This document shows, one piece after another, positions 27,554 to 36,600 of a stretch of 64,000 nt of DNA. Position 1 is the stretch's first letter, and every line of letters starts with the position of its first letter. A model generated the notes under the pieces. That model had not been told where the DNA came from and ran no database searches. It saw only the letters and a list, made by a program, of their open reading frames with translations. A program made the translations under genes and the position numbers. The stretch is from assembly GCA_963741525.1 (NCBI GenBank), contig CAVUIW010000014.1:1-64000 (forward strand), written 5' to 3'. This DNA comes from JANNSX01 sp963741525 (GTDB lineage Bacteria > Pseudomonadota > Alphaproteobacteria > Rhizobiales > Hyphomicrobiaceae).

Positions 27554-28390
27554 ATGATGACAGCTCAAAACCTCGCCGGTCGCACCGCCCTCATCACCGG
27601 TGGCCTGACCGGCCAAGGCTTTGCCATTGCCGAAGCGCTGACGCGCGAAGGCGCCAATGTCGCTGCCGGCTCTTACGTCGGCGAGAGCCAGGGCCGGCTT
27701 GGCGATGCGGCGGCCTATCCGGAAGGCTGGGAAGTGGCGCGTGTCGCGGCCACGCTGAACGCCCATGGAACGAAAATCCATGCGGGGCATCTCGACGTGC
27801 GCGATAGCGCTTCCGTCGAGGCCTTCATTGCCGCTGCTGAAACCACTTGCGGTCCAATCGACATCCTCGTCAACGCCGCCGGCACGACGGCCGAGCAGCC
27901 CGTCTGCGGTCACCCGGACGCGCTCTGGCAGAAGATCATCGACACGAACTTGACCGGCGCCTTCCGCATGATGCGCGCGGCTCTGCCAGGAATGATCGAG
28001 CGCCGCTGGGGCCGCATCATCAACATCGGCTCGACGGCGGCCTCCGTCGGCTGGAAGGACAACCCGGCCTATTGCGCGTCGAAGGCGGGGCTCCTCGGGC
28101 TAACGCGTTGCGTGGCGCTCGAAGGCGCTCCGCACGGTGTCACGGCCGTGATGATCAGCCCGACCTGGGTCGAGACGGAATTGATGCGCCGCAACGTCGC
28201 CCAGGTCGTGGCGCGCGAGGGCAAGGGGCGAACGCTCGAGGACGCGATGGCCGAGATCGCGCGTCAGAACCCGCAACAGCGCATCGTCCAACCAGACGAG
28301 ATCGCGGCGCTCGCGGTATTCCTGTGCAGCGACGGCGCCAAGGGCCTCACCATGGAGAACATCCAGGTGACGGGCGGGGCGCTGTGGTAG
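27554..28390 (+). CDS. SDR family oxidoreductase
   Basis: 278-residue short-chain dehydrogenase. It has the nucleotide-binding TGGLTGQGFAIAEAL, DILVNAAGT (NAG motif), catalytic Ser in INIGSTAAS and Tyr/Lys in YCASKAGLLG, and ends with VTGGALW. The ATG at 27554 follows GGAGG by eight bases and lies 18 bases after acxC, so it belongs to the same transcript. Since the carboxylase should make a 3-oxo acid such as acetoacetate, a 3-oxo-acid reductase (3-hydroxybutyrate-dehydrogenase-like) role is a reasonable inference. A sugar dehydrogenase linked to ChvE is the alternative. Confidence 0.85.
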   Translation: MMTAQNLAGRTALITGGLTGQGFAIAEALTREGANVAAGSYVGESQGRLGDAAAYPEGWEVARVAATLNAHGTKIHAGHLDVRDSASVEAFIAAAETTCGPIDILVNAAGTTAEQPVCGHPDALWQKIIDTNLTGAFRMMRAALPGMIERRWGRIINIGSTAASVGWKDNPAYCASKAGLLGLTRCVALEGAPHGVTAVMISPTWVETELMRRNVAQVVAREGKGRTLEDAMAEIARQNPQQRIVQPDEIAALAVFLCSDGAKGLTMENIQVTGGALW

Positions 28391-28489
28391 AGTTGCCGGG
28401 CCGCTGGCACCAGCCTTGATCCACACCAGCGTCAGGAAGACCCGAGCACCCGATTGTGGGTTAGACAAAGACTCTATCGGATACCCCGA

Positions 28490-29422
28490 ATGCCGACGCT
28501 TTACGAGACCTTAGGTGTCGCCAAGACGGCCACGGATGATGAAATCCGCGCCGCCTATCGCAAGCTTGCCAAGGCCCATCACCCCGATCTCAACCCAGGC
28601 AACAAGGAGGCCGAGCAAAAGTTCAAGCGGATATCGGCGGCAAATGCCATCCTGAAGGATCCCGAGAAGCGCCGCCGATACGACGCGGGCGAGATCGATG
28701 AGCAGGGCGCGGAGAAACCACAGCAACGGCGCTTCTATCGCGAGTACGCCGAGGCTGAGCCGGGATTTCGCTACGGCAGTCGCGGCGATCAGGGCGAGTT
28801 CGACGATCTTGGCGGCGTTTTCTCGGACCTGTTTGGGCGGGGAGAAGACGGCGAGGAGCCTCATGTTCGTGTTCGCATGCGGGGCCAAGATCGCCTCTAC
28901 CGCCTTCTCATCGGTCTACGCGATGCCATCGGCGGCGCCACCAAGCGCATCGACCTGCCCGACGGCAAAACGCTCGATGTGAGAATTCCGCCCGGTGTGG
29001 AGGAAAGCCAAGTCTTGCGTCTGGCTGGCATGGGCGGCCCCGGTCTCGGCGGCGCGAGCGCGGGCGATGCCCTGGTGCAGATCGAGTTCGCACCCGATCC
29101 CGTGTTCCAGCGCGAGGGCAATACCATCCGCGCCGTGGTCCCAGTCACTTTGCGCGAAGCGATTGCAGGTGCCAAGGTGCGTGTCGAAACCCTGACCGGT
29201 TCCGTCGAGTTGAAAATCCCCAAGGGATCGAGCAGCGGCCGGGTGCTGCGTCTCAAAGGCAAGGGCATGCCCGGCCGGAAGGGCGCGCCGCCAGGTGACC
29301 ATCTGGTGGAGATCAGAATTGTCCTGCCGGACACGATCGATGACGATCTCGAACGAGTCGTGACCGATTGGGAGACGATGCATCCCTACAATCCACGCCG
29401 AACGATGGGAGGCAGCACATGA
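28490..29422 (+). CDS. DnaJ-type co-chaperone (CbpA-like)
   Basis: 310 residues. The N-terminal J domain (1-65) has the invariant HPD in KAHHPDLNPGN, so it should stimulate DnaK ATPase. There is no zinc-finger domain. A poorly conserved linker is followed by the two beta-sandwich client-binding domains (KTLDVRIPPGVEESQVLRL, LVQIEFAPDPVFQREGNTIR), which is the CbpA/type B architecture. Its TGA overlaps the ATG of the CbpM-like gene. The start was chosen at the Met preceding PTLYETLGV. Confidence 0.9.
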   Translation: MPTLYETLGVAKTATDDEIRAAYRKLAKAHHPDLNPGNKEAEQKFKRISAANAILKDPEKRRRYDAGEIDEQGAEKPQQRRFYREYAEAEPGFRYGSRGDQGEFDDLGGVFSDLFGRGEDGEEPHVRVRMRGQDRLYRLLIGLRDAIGGATKRIDLPDGKTLDVRIPPGVEESQVLRLAGMGGPGLGGASAGDALVQIEFAPDPVFQREGNTIRAVVPVTLREAIAGAKVRVETLTGSVELKIPKGSSSGRVLRLKGKGMPGRKGAPPGDHLVEIRIVLPDTIDDDLERVVTDWETMHPYNPRRTMGGST

Positions 29423-29763
29423 TCACAGAGCGCGAGTTGGTCGCCCGCATCGAGAATCTCGAGGCAACGCATCTGAGGCATTGGGTCGAGCTCGGCTGGA
29501 TCGTCCCGCTACGCAGAGACGTGGAGCTTGTGTTCGACGACCATGACGCCGTGCGAGCCCAACTCATCTGCGATCTCGTTTACGACATGGCGATCGAGGA
29601 GGACAGCATGCCCGTCGTGTTGTCGTTGCTGGATCAGCTGCATGGAACGCGCCGGATGCTTCGCGTCATGGCGACTGCCATCGAGAAGCAGGACGCTAGC
29701 GTGCGCGCGTCGATCCTGGACGAAATCGAGGCTGCCGAGCTGATCGCCGCCCGCAAAGTCTGA
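29419..29763 (+). CDS. cbpM: CbpM-like chaperone modulator
   Basis: 114 residues with a MerR-like N-terminus (ITERELVARIENLEATHLRHWVELGWIVP) and a helical C-terminal part. CbpM proteins bind the J domain of CbpA and inhibit it. The four-base overlap with the CbpA-like gene strongly supports the assignment. Confidence 0.82.
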   Translation: MITERELVARIENLEATHLRHWVELGWIVPLRRDVELVFDDHDAVRAQLICDLVYDMAIEEDSMPVVLSLLDQLHGTRRMLRVMATAIEKQDASVRASILDEIEAAELIAARKV

Positions 29764-29822
29764 TCGGCGCTTCGCGAAAAACCGGAGTGCCGCAACAGCC
29801 GGCGGAAACCCAAGTCAGGAGG

Positions 29823-30308
29823 TTAGCCGAGCTTCGACTTCAGCTCAGCGATCGAGTTGTCGACGAGCCCACCAGCCTTGGCACCATCGAGCTTCGTGCC
29901 GAGCAGTCGCGCGGCGGCGGAAACGGCGGCCTCTACGGCGGCGGCGCGGACATCGGCCGTGGCCTGCGCTTCGGCGCGGGTAATTTTGTCCTCGGCGAGC
30001 TTCGTGCGGCGCTCGAGGCTTTCCTTGAGGCCTATCCGTGTCTCGGCGGCGAGGGCCGTTGCCTCGGCCTTGGCCTGCGCGATGATGGCTTCGGCATCGC
30101 CGGCGGCGGCCTTGCGGCGCTTCTCGTAGTCGGCGAGCAGCTTCTCGGCCTCATCCTTGAGCTTGCGCGCGTCCTCGAGCTCCTTGCGGATACCGTCGGC
30201 CCGCGCATCGAGCGCCTTGCCGATCAGCGCAGGCACGCCCTTCCAGAAGATGAGCGCGAAGAAGAGAATGAAGGCGAGGGCGACCCAGAACTCGGCTGTC
30301 TGCAACAT
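29823..30308 (-). CDS. atpF: F0F1 ATP synthase subunit b
   Basis: 161 residues. One N-terminal membrane helix (EFWVALAFILFFALIFW) is followed by a long charged coiled coil rich in Ala, Glu and Lys. It forms the peripheral stalk with b-prime. Last gene of the minus-strand order atpI-atpB-atpE-atpG-atpF typical of Hyphomicrobiales, where F1 genes lie elsewhere. A palindrome sits between it and atpG. Confidence 0.93.
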   Translation of the reverse strand: MLQTAEFWVALAFILFFALIFWKGVPALIGKALDARADGIRKELEDARKLKDEAEKLLADYEKRRKAAAGDAEAIIAQAKAEATALAAETRIGLKESLERRTKLAEDKITRAEAQATADVRAAAVEAAVSAAARLLGTKLDGAKAGGLVDNSIAELKSKLG

Positions 30309-30323
30309 GGCGGTGTTCCTAAA

Positions 30324-30367
30324 GTGCTTTACGGAAAAGTGCGAAGCGGTATTCCGATAAGAAGCAC
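30324..30367. repeat. palindrome between atpG and atpF
   Basis: Imperfect hairpin with outer arms GTGCTT / AAGCAC and inner arms CGGAA / TTCCG around the loop AAGTGCGAAGCGGTA. The sequence resembles a dispersed Hyphomicrobiales intergenic palindrome known to me from general pattern only. It lies inside the atp transcript. Confidence 0.65.
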
Positions 30368-30380
30368 GAAAACCAAGGGT

Positions 30381-31085
30381 CTAATTCAGGACCGAGCGGA
30401 CGGCGCTGGCGATATCGCCCCGATCGGGCTTCAATCCCACCAGTTCATTGACGATGCTCTCGGCCGTATCGGTTGCGATGTCGGAGACCTTGCTCATGGC
30501 AGAGGCGGTTGCCGACTTGATCTGGGCTTCCGCCTTGGCAATCCGCTCGCCAATCTCCTTGTCGACGCGCGTGCGCTCGGCGTCGACTTCGGACTTAAGC
30601 TTGTCGCGGGTCGCTTGCGCGATCTGCGAGGCGTTGCCGCGCGCTTCGGCGACCGCCTGCTCGTAGGCCTTGAGCGCCTTTTCGGTCTCGCCCTTCAAGC
30701 GCTCGGCCTCGTCGAGGTCGCGGCGGATGCGCAGCCTTCGCTCGTCGATCACCGCGCCGATCTTGGGCAGCGCGATCCGCGACATGATCAGATAGAGCGC
30801 ACCGAAAGCAATCGCGAACCAGATGAGCTGGGAAGCGAAGTGCGCCGGGTCGAGCGGGGGGAAGGGTTTCTTGCCGTGTTTGGCTTCGGGCGACACGCCG
30901 ACGGTTTCGGTCAGCACTTCGACAGTGGTGGCGACTTGCGTAGCGCCGGTGGCCCCGTCCGTCGTCGTGCCGTGCGTGTCGGTCGACGTCGTGGCTTCGC
31001 CCGAAGTGGTGGTGGTCGTCGTCGAGGACGACGACCCGCTCGTCTCGGTCTGCGCCAGGATGATGGTCTCGGCCGTATCCGTCAT
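30381..31085 (-). CDS. atpG: F0F1 ATP synthase subunit b-prime with Ser/Thr-rich N-terminus
   Basis: 234 residues. The b-prime core has a membrane helix around residues 85-105 (FASQLIWFAIAFGALYLIMS) and a long stalk helix. It pairs with AtpF in the peripheral stalk. Unusual is residues 15-55, a low-complexity run of Ser, Thr and Gly before the helix. Typical b-prime proteins are about 160-190 residues and begin close to the helix. A similar Ser/Thr-rich linker occurs in the DsbA-like protein at 38119-39030. Start at the Met of MTDTAETIIL. Confidence 0.92.
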   Translation of the reverse strand: MTDTAETIILAQTETSGSSSSTTTTTTSGEATTSTDTHGTTTDGATGATQVATTVEVLTETVGVSPEAKHGKKPFPPLDPAHFASQLIWFAIAFGALYLIMSRIALPKIGAVIDERRLRIRRDLDEAERLKGETEKALKAYEQAVAEARGNASQIAQATRDKLKSEVDAERTRVDKEIGERIAKAEAQIKSATASAMSKVSDIATDTAESIVNELVGLKPDRGDIASAVRSVLN

Positions 31086-31102
31086 GGTATGCTTCCGCCG
31101 TC

Positions 31103-31205
31103 TAGACCGTTTTCCGATCCTTGCGGATCGACAAACGGTCTATGTTGTTGGCTTTGAGCACATTCTATCGACCAACCGGTGTCCACTTGGTCGCAATGTG
31201 CTCTA
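31103..31205. repeat. bipartite palindromic element, family A copy 2
   Basis: Reverse-oriented relative of 6346-6450. The GAGCAC hairpin spans 31156-31203 and the TAGACCG / CGGTCTA hairpin spans 31103-31142. The central core GACCAAGTGGA, ACCGGTTGGTC is shared (read on the minus strand). The outer stems differ from copy 1 but still pair (GAGCACATT / AATGTGCTC), and so does the second hairpin (AGACCGTTT / AAACGGTCT). It lies inside the F0 operon between atpE and atpG. Confidence 0.85.
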
Positions 31206-31276
31206 GGATTGGCGAAACGCGCGCCACCGTTCGAGACGGCAGGGCGCGCGCCAACGATGTTAAGACGTCGCGGCGA

Positions 31277-31505
31277 TCAGACTGCGAAGAGCAGCATGAA
31301 GGCGATGACGAGCGCGAAAATGCCGAGCGCTTCCGTCACGGCGAAGCCGAAAATCAAGTTGCCGAACTGACCCTGGGCGGCCGACGGATTACGGAGCGCG
31401 CCGGACAGATACTGGCCGAACAGCGAGCCCACGCCGATACCGGCAGCGCCGGCGCCGATGGCAGCGAGTTCCTGCGCCGACGAGCTTTGCGGCTTCAGCT
31501 TCCAT
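31277..31505 (-). CDS. atpE: F0F1 ATP synthase subunit c (frameshifted)
   Basis: Proteolipid of the proton-driven rotor ring. The minus strand reads MEAEAAKLVGAG and then, one frame over, LAAIGAGAAGIGVGSLFGQ and later GFAVTEALGIFALVIAFMLL. This gives the two-helix hairpin with the proton-carrying Glu in TEALGIF. The 229-nt span is one base more than the 228 needed for 75 residues plus stop. The extra base is in GAACTC (GAGTTC at 31466-31471 on the plus strand), where GACTC restores the frame. The gene is essential for ATP synthase, so sequence error is far likelier than loss. Confidence 0.9.
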
Positions 31506-31564
31506 TTGACTTCTCCCGTTTCTCTGGATCGTTGGTTGATGGAACTTAGCGGGCGTGCGTGGGA

Positions 31565-32345
31565 TCAGTGTCCCGGATGCAGCGCGTCGTTGAGATACAT
31601 GCAGGTGAGCATGCTGAAGACATAGGCCTGGAGGAAGGCCACGAGGAATTCCAGCGCCGTCAGCGCGATCGCCATCAGCAGCGGCAGGGGCGAAAGCGCC
31701 ACCCAAGCGCCGGCGCCCAACAGCATGACGATGAAACCCGCGAACACTTTCAGCGCGATATGGCCCGCCAGCATGTTGGCGAAGAGACGCATCGAATGGC
31801 TGACCGGGCGCGATAGGAAGGAGATCACCTCGATCGGTACCACGATCGGCATCATGTAGATCGGCACGCCCGACGGCACGAAGAGCTTTCAGGAATTTGA
31901 GGCCGTTCTTGGCGAAGCCCACCACCAGCACGGTGATGAAGACGATGGCCGCCAGCGCCACGGCGATGATGAGATGGCTCGTCGCCGTGAAAGCGTAAGG
32001 GATCATGCCCAGCATGTTCACCGTGAAGATGAAGATGAAGAGCGAGAAGACGAGCGGGAAGAATTTCATGCCGTGCTCGCCGGCCGCCTGGCGCAGCATG
32101 TTGGCGACGAACTCGTAGGCGATCTCGGCGATCGATTGGATGCGGCTCGGGATCAGCGCCTTGCCGCCCATCGCCCAGATGAGGAAGCCGGACGACACGA
32201 TCGTCGCCAGAACCATGAACAGCGACGAGTTTGTGAATGTCGCGTCATAGCCGAACAGGCTGAATTTCTGGATCGGCCAGATATCGAACTGATGGATCGG
32301 ATCGGGCATTCCCCCGCCGCCATGTCCGCCAGCTGCTTCAGCCAC
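31565..32345 (-). CDS. atpB: F0F1 ATP synthase subunit a (frameshifted)
   Basis: About 259 residues once one extra base is removed near 31887-31889 (AAA read for AA on the coding strand). The N-terminal part has IHQFDIWPIQKFSLFG and later helices. After the break come VPIEVISFLSRPVSHSMRLF and ANMLAGHIALKVFAGF, which hold the essential Arg of the proton channel (SMRLFANMLAGH). Length and order between atpI and atpE are canonical. As for atpE, the break is most likely an artefact. Confidence 0.9.
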
Positions 32346-32360
32346 GCTTAGCCCCCAATA

Positions 32361-32765
32361 TCAGTCGTCGTCGTCCTTGACCGCCCGTCCGAGATTGCCG
32401 CCGGTCTCGGCGTTGATCTCGGCCTGCAGCCTTCGCTGGGTCCGCAGGAGATTGACTATGCCGGCAATGAACCCCAGAAGCAGGAACGCGAGGAACAGCA
32501 GCCGGCCCGTACCGAGCACATAGTCGAGCGCATAGCCGATGACGCCGCCGACCAGCACGGCCGCCACGAGCTCGGACACCATCCGCATCCCGTAGGCCAT
32601 GCCCCGGCTCGACATCTTGCCCTGTTGCCCGGCGGATTGCTCCGCCACCCTGGCTTCGCGGATGCGATCGAGCTTGCCATCCAAGTCCCGGACACGCCGC
32701 TCGAAAGCGGCCCGCTCCTCGGGGCTCAGATCGCCGCGGCCTTTGGGGCCGGCCGGCTCGCTCAT
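32361..32765 (-). CDS. atpI: AtpI-type ATP synthase assembly protein
   Basis: 134 residues. A charged N-terminal coil is followed by two membrane helices (SELVAAVLVGGVIGYALDYVLG and LLFLAFLLLGFIAGIVNLLR) and an acidic tail. First gene of the F0 operon, 15 bases upstream of atpB. The family aids c-ring assembly and may bind divalent cations. Confidence 0.85.
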   Translation of the reverse strand: MSEPAGPKGRGDLSPEERAAFERRVRDLDGKLDRIREARVAEQSAGQQGKMSSRGMAYGMRMVSELVAAVLVGGVIGYALDYVLGTGRLLFLAFLLLGFIAGIVNLLRTQRRLQAEINAETGGNLGRAVKDDDD

Positions 32766-32982
32766 GGGAGGCCTCGAAAACAGGCAGGTCGTCGACGAAA
32801 TCAGGCTATTGAACGGGGCGGAACTTAAGCGGCGGGGGATAGTGTGTCAAGGATCGGAAATCGACAAAAAGGCCGGATTTCCAGCGATTTTCTGGAGCGC
32901 TGGCAGGCGCTGCGGCAATTCATCCGCCGCCGTCCACAGACGACACTGCCTCACGATAGCGCTTGGCTCGGTCCAAACCGGA

Positions 32983-33012
32983 TTGGCGCAATTCGGCAAA
33001 CTGAAGTATAAA
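32983..33012 (+). promoter_or_regulatory. candidate promoter for the small gene pair at 33021
   Basis: TTGGCG at 32983-32988 and TATAAA at 33007-33012 are separated by 18 bases, a plausible sigma-70-type pair. The start codon follows only eight bases after the -10-like box and has no ribosome binding site, so the transcript may be nearly leaderless. Confidence 0.35.
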
Positions 33013-33020
33013 TCCAGACC

Positions 33021-33254
33021 ATGACGATACTGCTCGACAAAGCCATCAAAGTGCTGCGCCAACTCCCGCCGGAGGAGCAGGATGCGCTTGCCCGCGAGGT
33101 GTTGGATCGCATCGCGGCGGATCAGCGTTGGGAGGCTCTGCTGAGCGATCCGCGATCAGGTCCGCTGCTCGATCGACTGGTACGCGAGGTTCGGGCGGAT
33201 GTCGCAGCCAGCGATATCGTCATTGGAGACCCATCCGACCGCGCGAGCGGCTGA
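33021..33254 (+). CDS. small hypothetical protein, possible antitoxin
   Basis: 77 residues. The predicted helical, charged N-terminus (LLDKAIKVLRQLPPEEQDALAREVLDRI) resembles antitoxin-like helical proteins found upstream of RelE/ParE toxins. No DNA-binding motif is obvious. It lies 90 bases before a ParE-like gene on the same strand. The spacing is longer than in most toxin-antitoxin operons, so the link is inferred. Confidence 0.55.
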   Translation: MTILLDKAIKVLRQLPPEEQDALAREVLDRIAADQRWEALLSDPRSGPLLDRLVREVRADVAASDIVIGDPSDRASG

Positions 33255-33344
33255 GCTCGGCGTTTGCACAACCTCTTGCGCGAGGCAAGGGGTTCAGGCT
33301 GCCTTGGCCTTCCACCGTCAAGACCGCGGGACGTGGAGGGACGA

Positions 33345-33611
33345 ATGCGTTCACAAACCAATAGAAAGTTCTGGCGACTTTTCGACAAGCTTCCAGTCGA
33401 TGTCCAGCAGCGCGCCCGATCAACCTACGAACAATGGCGTAATAATCCTGCCCACCCTTCGCTTCATTTCAAGCGCGTTGGTCAGGAGCATCCGCTCTAC
33501 TCAGTGAGAATTGGTGAGCACTATCGAGCCCTTGGATTGCTCGAAGGCGACATCATCACGTGGTTCTGGATCGGCAGCCACGACGACTACGAGCGCATGC
33601 TCGATTCGTAA
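33345..33611 (+). CDS. RelE/ParE-superfamily toxin-like protein
   Basis: 88 residues. It has a RelE/ParE-type pattern: a helical start (FWRLFDKLPVDVQQRARSTY), strands around LHFKRVGQEHPLYSVRIG, then EHYRALGLLEGDIITWFWIG and a short C-terminus HDDYERML. Such proteins are mRNA-cleaving or gyrase-targeting toxins, or silent relatives. The ATG is preceded by GGAGGGACGA. It ends four bases before the smc stop (convergent). Confidence 0.7.
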   Translation: MRSQTNRKFWRLFDKLPVDVQQRARSTYEQWRNNPAHPSLHFKRVGQEHPLYSVRIGEHYRALGLLEGDIITWFWIGSHDDYERMLDS

Positions 33612-33614
33612 AAC

Positions 33615-36600
33615 CTACCCCGCCTCGCGATAGCTCTCCGCCGTCGCCAGATCCACCGACACCAGCTGGCTGATGCCCTTCTCGGCCATCGTGACCCCGA
33701 ACAGGCGGTGCATGCGCGACATGGTCATGGGGTGATGGGTGATGACGAGGAAGCGGGTTTGGGTATTCCGGCCCATCTCCTCCATCATGGTGCAGAAGCG
33801 GTCGACGTTGGAGTCGTCCAACGGCGCGTCGACCTCGTCCAGAACGCAGATGGGCGAGGGGTTCGACAGGAACACCGCGAAGATCAGCGACAGCGCCGTC
33901 AGCGTCTGCTCGCCGCCCGAGAGCAGCGAGAGCGTCGCTGGCTTTTTGCCGGGAGGTTTCGCCATGATCTCGAGCCCGCCTTCCAGCGGATCCTCGCCCT
34001 CGATCATTTCGAGCCGCGCCTCGCCGCCGGCGAACAGCGTCATGAACAGGCGCTGGAAGTGCCCGTTGACGATCGTGAAGGCCTCGTCGAGTCGCTTCTT
34101 GCCCTCGCGGTTGAGCTTGCCGATGGCTTCCCTGAGCTGGCCGATGGCGGCGTCGAGATCGGCGCGCTCCTTTTCGAGGGAGTCATGCTGCTTCTCGAGC
34201 TCGGTCAGCTCCTCCTCGGCGCGCAGATTGACGCCGCCGAGCCCGTCGCGATCCTGCCGGAGTCTGTGCAAGCGACGCTCCAGATCGGCGAGGCTCGGCA
34301 GCTCCGCGTCTTGCGCGTGTCCTGCTTTGGCGAGCGCAGCCTCGGGCGGGCAATCCAATGTCTCGCGGAGCTTGGCTGACGCCTGCAATCGCAACTCTCG
34401 GGCCTGCTCCAGATGCGTCTCGACGCGGGCGCGGGCCTCGCGCTGCTGGGAGACGGCTTCGCCTGCTTCCTTCAGCGTCTTCGCAAGCTGGCGCGCCGCG
34501 GTTTCGGCTTCGGCCAGCGTATCGGCGGCATGGCGCCGATCGGCCTCGGCGGACGAGATGGCATCGGCGAGCTTGGCGCGGGCTTCCGCGATCCGTTCGG
34601 GCTCACTCGCGAGCCGCTCGGTCTCGGTTTGCGCATCCTCCCGGCGCTTGGCAAGACCAGCGAGGTGTTTTTCCGAAGCCTCGATGCGCGAGGTCCAGCG
34701 GCTCTGATCGCCACCGATCGCCTTGAGGCGCTCTGCCCGCTGCGCGGCTTCCCGATCGAGGTTGGTGGCACGCGCCTCGGCCTCGATGAGCGTCTGGCGC
34801 TCGGTTTGGGCCGTGGCTTCGACCCGCCGGTGCTCCTCGGTCAGCGGTGCCGGATCGGCGAGGCCGTACAGCTCGGATTGGAAAGCGGCGGCGCGCGCGC
34901 GGTGCTCCTCGACGGCCTCGGCATCGCGTGCGATCGCAGCCGCGAGCACCGCCTGGCGGCTCTCGACCTCGGCGGTCTTGCGCTCGGCGCGGGTGAGCTC
35001 GTCGCGGCTGCGGGCCAAGGTTTCGCGGGCGTCTCGCAGTTGGGCTTTTGCCGCGGCGGCCGCGTCACGAGCGTCCTTGAGGGTGGCGCTCATGCCAGCG
35101 AGCAGGGCGGTTGCCTCTGACAGGCGTCGCTCTGACAAGGCATGGAGCGACGCGATCTCTGCAAGCCGGTTGCGGTTGGCGAGGCGGGCGGCAGCCGCCG
35201 TCGGCGCCTCGGCGGCGGCGACGAGACCGTCCCAGCGCCAGACGTCGCCCTCACGGCTCACCAGCCGCTGGCCGACGCGCAGAAACTTTTGGAGCCGTGC
35301 GCCATCGACTCTTTCGACCAGCCCGGTCTGAGCGAGACGGCGCGTCAGCTCCGGCGGGCAGTCAATGAATTGGGCGAGCGGCGCAACACCATCGGGGAGC
35401 AAGGGATCGTCGGCTTGACCCTCTATGATCGTCCAATGGGCCGGCGAGATCTCGTCGATCGGATGATCGAGGTCGTCGCCGAGGACGGCGCCGAGCGCGG
35501 TCTCGTAGCCGGAGGTGACAACGAGCTTGTCGGCGATGGGCTCGGCGTCTGCGGTGACGGAGGCGATCAAGCGGCGGAGCGTATCGCTCTCGGCGGCGAG
35601 CCGGCCCGCCTCGATCTGGCCGCGGGACAGCGCGCCGCGCGCCTCCGCTTCGGTCTGTGCCGCGCGGGTGACGCCATCCTCCGCGGTCTCGACGGCCTGT
35701 TCCAGCTCAACGACGCGGGCCGTCTCCGCGTCGACCCGCTGGCGCAACGCGCCGATCGCAGCACTCGTCTGATCGGTCGCGAGGGCCTCCGCCTCGGCCA
35801 CGGTCTTCGAGTATCGTGTGGAGCAATCACTGGTGCGCCGGCTTTCCTCCGCGACCAGGCCCGATAGCCGCTGGCGGCTCGAGGTCAGCGTTGCGATCTC
35901 GCGCGTGAGGGCCGCCAGCCGCTGCTCGATTTCGCCGCAGACCGTGCGCCGCTCGGCGACGAGCGTATGCGCGGCTTGCGTCGCTTTCTCGGCGAGATGG
36001 GCGGCCGACGTGATCCTCTCCGCCTCTTCTCGCAACTCGGTCAGCATGGCGCGCGCCTCGGCGACGACGGTCGTCTCGCGCTCATGGTCGCGGAAAATTT
36101 CGGCCTTGCGCTCGTCGAGTTCGGTAAGCCGCGCGCGGATGCGCTGTTCTTCGCGCTCGAGACTCACCGCCTCGTTGTTGAGCCGATGCAGCGCCGCGGC
36201 CTTCTCGGCTTCGATCTGGCGTAGGCCGGGGAGGCGCTCAGATGCCTCGACTTCTTGTGTAGTGGCCCGGGCCTCGGCTTCGGTGCGCTCGGCCAGCTGC
36301 CGCAGCGCCTCGTGCAGCGCCGCTTCGCTTTGTTCGACATCGGCTTCCGACTCGCGCCAGGCGAGGAAGAGGGCAATGGTCTCTGCCTGCCTTATCTCGT
36401 CCGAGATCTCGCGATAGCGGCGGGCAGCACGGGCTTGCCGCTTCAGGCTGTTGATCTGCGAGGCGAGGCCGCCGATCACATCAGCGACGCGTGTCATGTT
36501 GGTCTCGGCCGCCTTGAGGCGCAGCTCCGCCTCGTGACGGCGTGAGTGCAAACCTGCGATACCGGCTGCATCCTCCAGGATGCGCCGGCGTTGCTCGGGC

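Noticed and set aside
29787..31157. 456-codon plus-strand frame opposite atpF and atpG
   Set aside because: Antisense to unmistakable ATP synthase subunits; low-complexity translation.
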